Below are positions 60,675 to 64,000 of a stretch of 64,000 nt of DNA, piece after piece (the first letter of the stretch is position 1; each line of letters starts with the position of its first letter). The stretch lies in NCBI RefSeq assembly GCF_006569185.2, contig NZ_VIGC02000018.1, positions 1 to 64,000 of the forward strand, given 5' to 3'. Both the position numbers and the translations under genes were made by a program. Source of the stretch: Litorilinea aerophila (GTDB lineage Bacteria; Chloroflexota; Anaerolineae; Caldilineales; Caldilineaceae). The notes below the pieces were generated by a model. It did no database searches and had not been told where the DNA came from. It saw nothing but the letters and a program-made list of their open reading frames with translations.

Positions 60675-61670
60675 TTAACCGTCGCCTTCCTTGCGAACCT
60701 GGAGTACGATTTTGCCGATGTTTTGATTGGCAGCCATGCGCTGGTGGGCCGCGTTGGCCTCCTGGATGGGGTAGACCGAGTCGATGACCGGCTTGATGAG
60801 GCCGGCCTCCAGCAGGGGCCAGAAGCGTTCCATGAAGCGCTGTTTGATCTCCACCTTCTCCGCCAGGCTGCGACTGCGCAGCACCGAGCCGATCACCCGC
60901 AGCCGCTTGCGCATGAGGGTGCCCAGGTGGACGGTGGCCTCCGTGCCGCCCAGGGTGGCGATGATCACCAGCCGCCCTTTCAGGCGCAGGAGATCCAGGT
61001 TACGGGTCCAATAGGCGGCGCCCACCATGTCCAGGATCACATCCACGCCTTCGCCGCCCGTGTATTCCCGCACCCGGGCGACAAAGTCTTCCTCCCGATA
61101 GTGGATGGCCAGGTTGGCGCCCAGCTCTCGACAACGGGCCACCTTCTCCGGCGTGCCGGCGGTGACCAGGATGGGGTTTGCCGTGGCCCGGGCCAGCTGG
61201 ATGGCCGCCGTGCCCACGCCGCTGGCTCCCCCGTGGACCAGCACCACCTCCCCGGGCTGCAGGCCTGCCTCCATGTACAGGTTCACGAAGGCGGTGAAGA
61301 AGACCTCCGGGAAGGCCGACGCCTCTTCAAAGCTCCAGCCCCGGGGGATGGGCATGAGCATGGCGGCCGGAACGGCCACCCGCTCAGCATAGCCCCCGCC
61401 AGCCAGCAACGCGCAGACCCTGTCGCCCACTCGCCAGCCCCGGACGTTGGCGCCCAGCTGGACGATGCGGCCGGCCATCTCCAGGCCCAGGATCTCCGAT
61501 GCACCCGGCGGCGGCGGATAGTTGCCGGCCCGCTGGGCCAGATCGGCCCGGTTCAGGGCCGTGGCGTAAACCTCCACCAGCACCTCGTCCGGCCCACAGA
61601 CCGGGTCCTCGGTCTCTTGCCAGACGAGGGGACGTCCTTCCTGTTGGGTGTCGACCAAAATGGCTCGCAT
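60675..61670 (-). CDS. NAD(P)H quinone oxidoreductase-like MDR protein (PIG3 type)
   Basis: 331 residues of the medium-chain dehydrogenase/reductase superfamily without the zinc ligands. ALNRADLAQRAGNYPPPPG and LGLEMAGRIVQLG mark the PIG3/TP53I3-like quinone reductases; VHGGASGVGTAAIQLAR binds NADPH. The start at 61670 (MRAILVDT) is chosen over the GTG four codons upstream. It ends three bases before the M29 gene. The substrate, a quinone or enal, is from the family. Confidence 0.92.
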   Translation of the reverse strand: MRAILVDTQQEGRPLVWQETEDPVCGPDEVLVEVYATALNRADLAQRAGNYPPPPGASEILGLEMAGRIVQLGANVRGWRVGDRVCALLAGGGYAERVAVPAAMLMPIPRGWSFEEASAFPEVFFTAFVNLYMEAGLQPGEVVLVHGGASGVGTAAIQLARATANPILVTAGTPEKVARCRELGANLAIHYREEDFVARVREYTGGEGVDVILDMVGAAYWTRNLDLLRLKGRLVIIATLGGTEATVHLGTLMRKRLRVIGSVLRSRSLAEKVEIKQRFMERFWPLLEAGLIKPVIDSVYPIQEANAAHQRMAANQNIGKIVLQVRKEGDG

Positions 61671-61912
61671 GGGGCAACTCACACGTTGGTTGGATTCAGC
61701 CGGAAAAACCGGGGTTCAATGGGATTGCAGGTCAATCTGGGGCGAATCCTAACACCGCCGCGGCCAGAAGTCAATCGACGGGGCGCAGTAAGCAGCACCT
61801 CTTGCATCGATCTTCGAGGCAGGACCCCGTTCAACCGTGGCACATCCATCGGCCAGATGGATGAGGCATGAAAATGGCTCGTTCTCCGATGGGCGGATTT
61901 CGATTGGGAGAT

Positions 61913-61941
61913 TTGTCAATCGGCCCTGGCCGCGCTATAGT
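61913..61941 (+). promoter_or_regulatory. Promoter of the HIT gene
   Basis: TTGTCA (61913-61918), 17-base spacer, TATAGT (61936-61941), about 45 bases before the ATG. In the remaining gap 61671-61912 nothing further is seen. Confidence 0.65.
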
Positions 61942-61993
61942 CTGCCATGAAAAACCGAGCCGTTCCATTCAACCCATCAGAGCACAGGAAACC

Positions 61994-62344
61994 ATGGCCG
62001 AAGAAACCATTTTCAGCAAGATCATTCGGGGCGAGGCGCCGGCGGACATCCTCTACCAGGACGAACTGGTGACCGCCTTTCGGGACATCCGCCCCCAGGC
62101 GCCCACCCACATCCTCATCGTGCCCAATCGTCCCATCCCCACAGCCAACGACGTGACGCCGGAAGATGAGCCAGCGCTGGGCCGGATGTTCACCGTGGCA
62201 GCCAAACTGGCCCGCCAGGAGGGGATCGCGGACGATGGCTATCGCCTGTTGGTGAACTGCGGCCGCCACGGCGGGCAGGAGGTCTACCACCTGCACATGC
62301 ACCTCATCGGCGGTCGCCCCCTGGGCCCCATGCTGGCCCGCTAA
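61994..62344 (+). CDS. HIT family protein (HinT-like)
   Basis: 116 residues. The histidine triad is HLHMHL near 104-109 preceded by GQEVYH; the N-terminus [16 protein letters not shown] and ILIVPNRPI fit HinT-type purine nucleoside phosphoramidases. It hydrolyses AMP-NH2-like compounds. The gene is preceded by its own promoter and stands 67 bases before the CoxL-type gene, so read-through is possible. Confidence 0.93.
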   Translation: MAEETIFSKIIRGEAPADILYQDELVTAFRDIRPQAPTHILIVPNRPIPTANDVTPEDEPALGRMFTVAAKLARQEGIADDGYRLLVNCGRHGGQEVYHLHMHLIGGRPLGPMLAR

Positions 62345-62411
62345 AGCCCGGCGCCCCATGAACCCCTCCTGGTCAAAGCGTTTGGTGAAGGAGTTTGGTG
62401 AAGGAGCAACC

Positions 62412-64000
<1,589 letters not shown>

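Overview
The window is high-G+C bacterial DNA (roughly two thirds G+C by eye) with dense, short-spaced genes on both strands. Twin-arginine lipoprotein solute-binding proteins, a CoxL/M/S-type oxidase, CHAT and VanW proteins, an alpha/beta mix of thermophile-like housekeeping genes and many small palindromic repeats suggest a Chloroflexota member of the Caldilinea/Litorilinea kind. That placement is inference from content; no rRNA or tRNA gene was seen.

Layout. 0-4.5 kb: two polytopic membrane proteins and a Nudix hydrolase. 4.8-9.4 kb: pheT and a CHAT caspase-like protein with an unusual N-terminal domain. 9.6-12.1 kb (minus): DinB-like protein with RNase Z, then a thioredoxin/DUF4395 pair. 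12.2-15.9 kb (minus): a sulfur-carrier cysteine cluster (JAMM protease, CysO-like carrier, rhodanese-E1, CysM-like synthase) with a strong promoter and a long 5' leader ending in a terminator-like hairpin. 16.5-20.1 kb: sugar ABC importer without its ATPase. 20.3-28.7 kb: zinc ribbon protein, mutY, a large hairpin-repeat array, then clpX, clpP, tig and mutL on the minus strand. 28.9-31.7 kb: secreted DUF4397 protein, then a MoaD-like protein with FeS and FAD subunits of a molybdenum hydroxylase. 32-36.7 kb: comEC and typA. 36.8-44.7 kb: a peptide import and hydrolysis operon (binding protein, two permeases, serine hydrolase, M81 peptidase, D-aminoacylase-like amidohydrolase). 44.8-48.3 kb: glycosidase-fold protein, sugar-acid dehydratase and SDR. 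48.5-53.5 kb: tag, a DUF624 protein, metG and a DUF2142-like membrane protein. 53.6-64 kb: VanW protein, secreted Pro/Thr-rich protein, a small protein with a HerA-like ATPase, CBS protein, M29 aminopeptidase, quinone oxidoreductase, HIT protein and a CoxL-type subunit cut by the window edge.

The most striking non-coding signals are several families of small structured repeats. Family A (about 100 bp, three copies) and family B (82 bp, two copies, 8-bp perfect terminal inverted repeats) both lie immediately upstream of start codons. Family C elements (144-235 bp) have 10-19 bp terminal inverted repeats and share a mosaic of inner segments. A hairpin family forms an array with a 104/127 bp alternating period at 21.9-22.5 kb and has scattered single copies with a compensatory base change. 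Two operons carry a large inverted repeat exactly between the binding-protein gene and the first permease gene.

The best candidates for new biology are the unassigned cysO leader RNA, the masked Gly-Gly carrier next to a JAMM protease, the terminator-like hairpin in the typA leader, the CHAT fusion, and the start-codon-proximal family B element.
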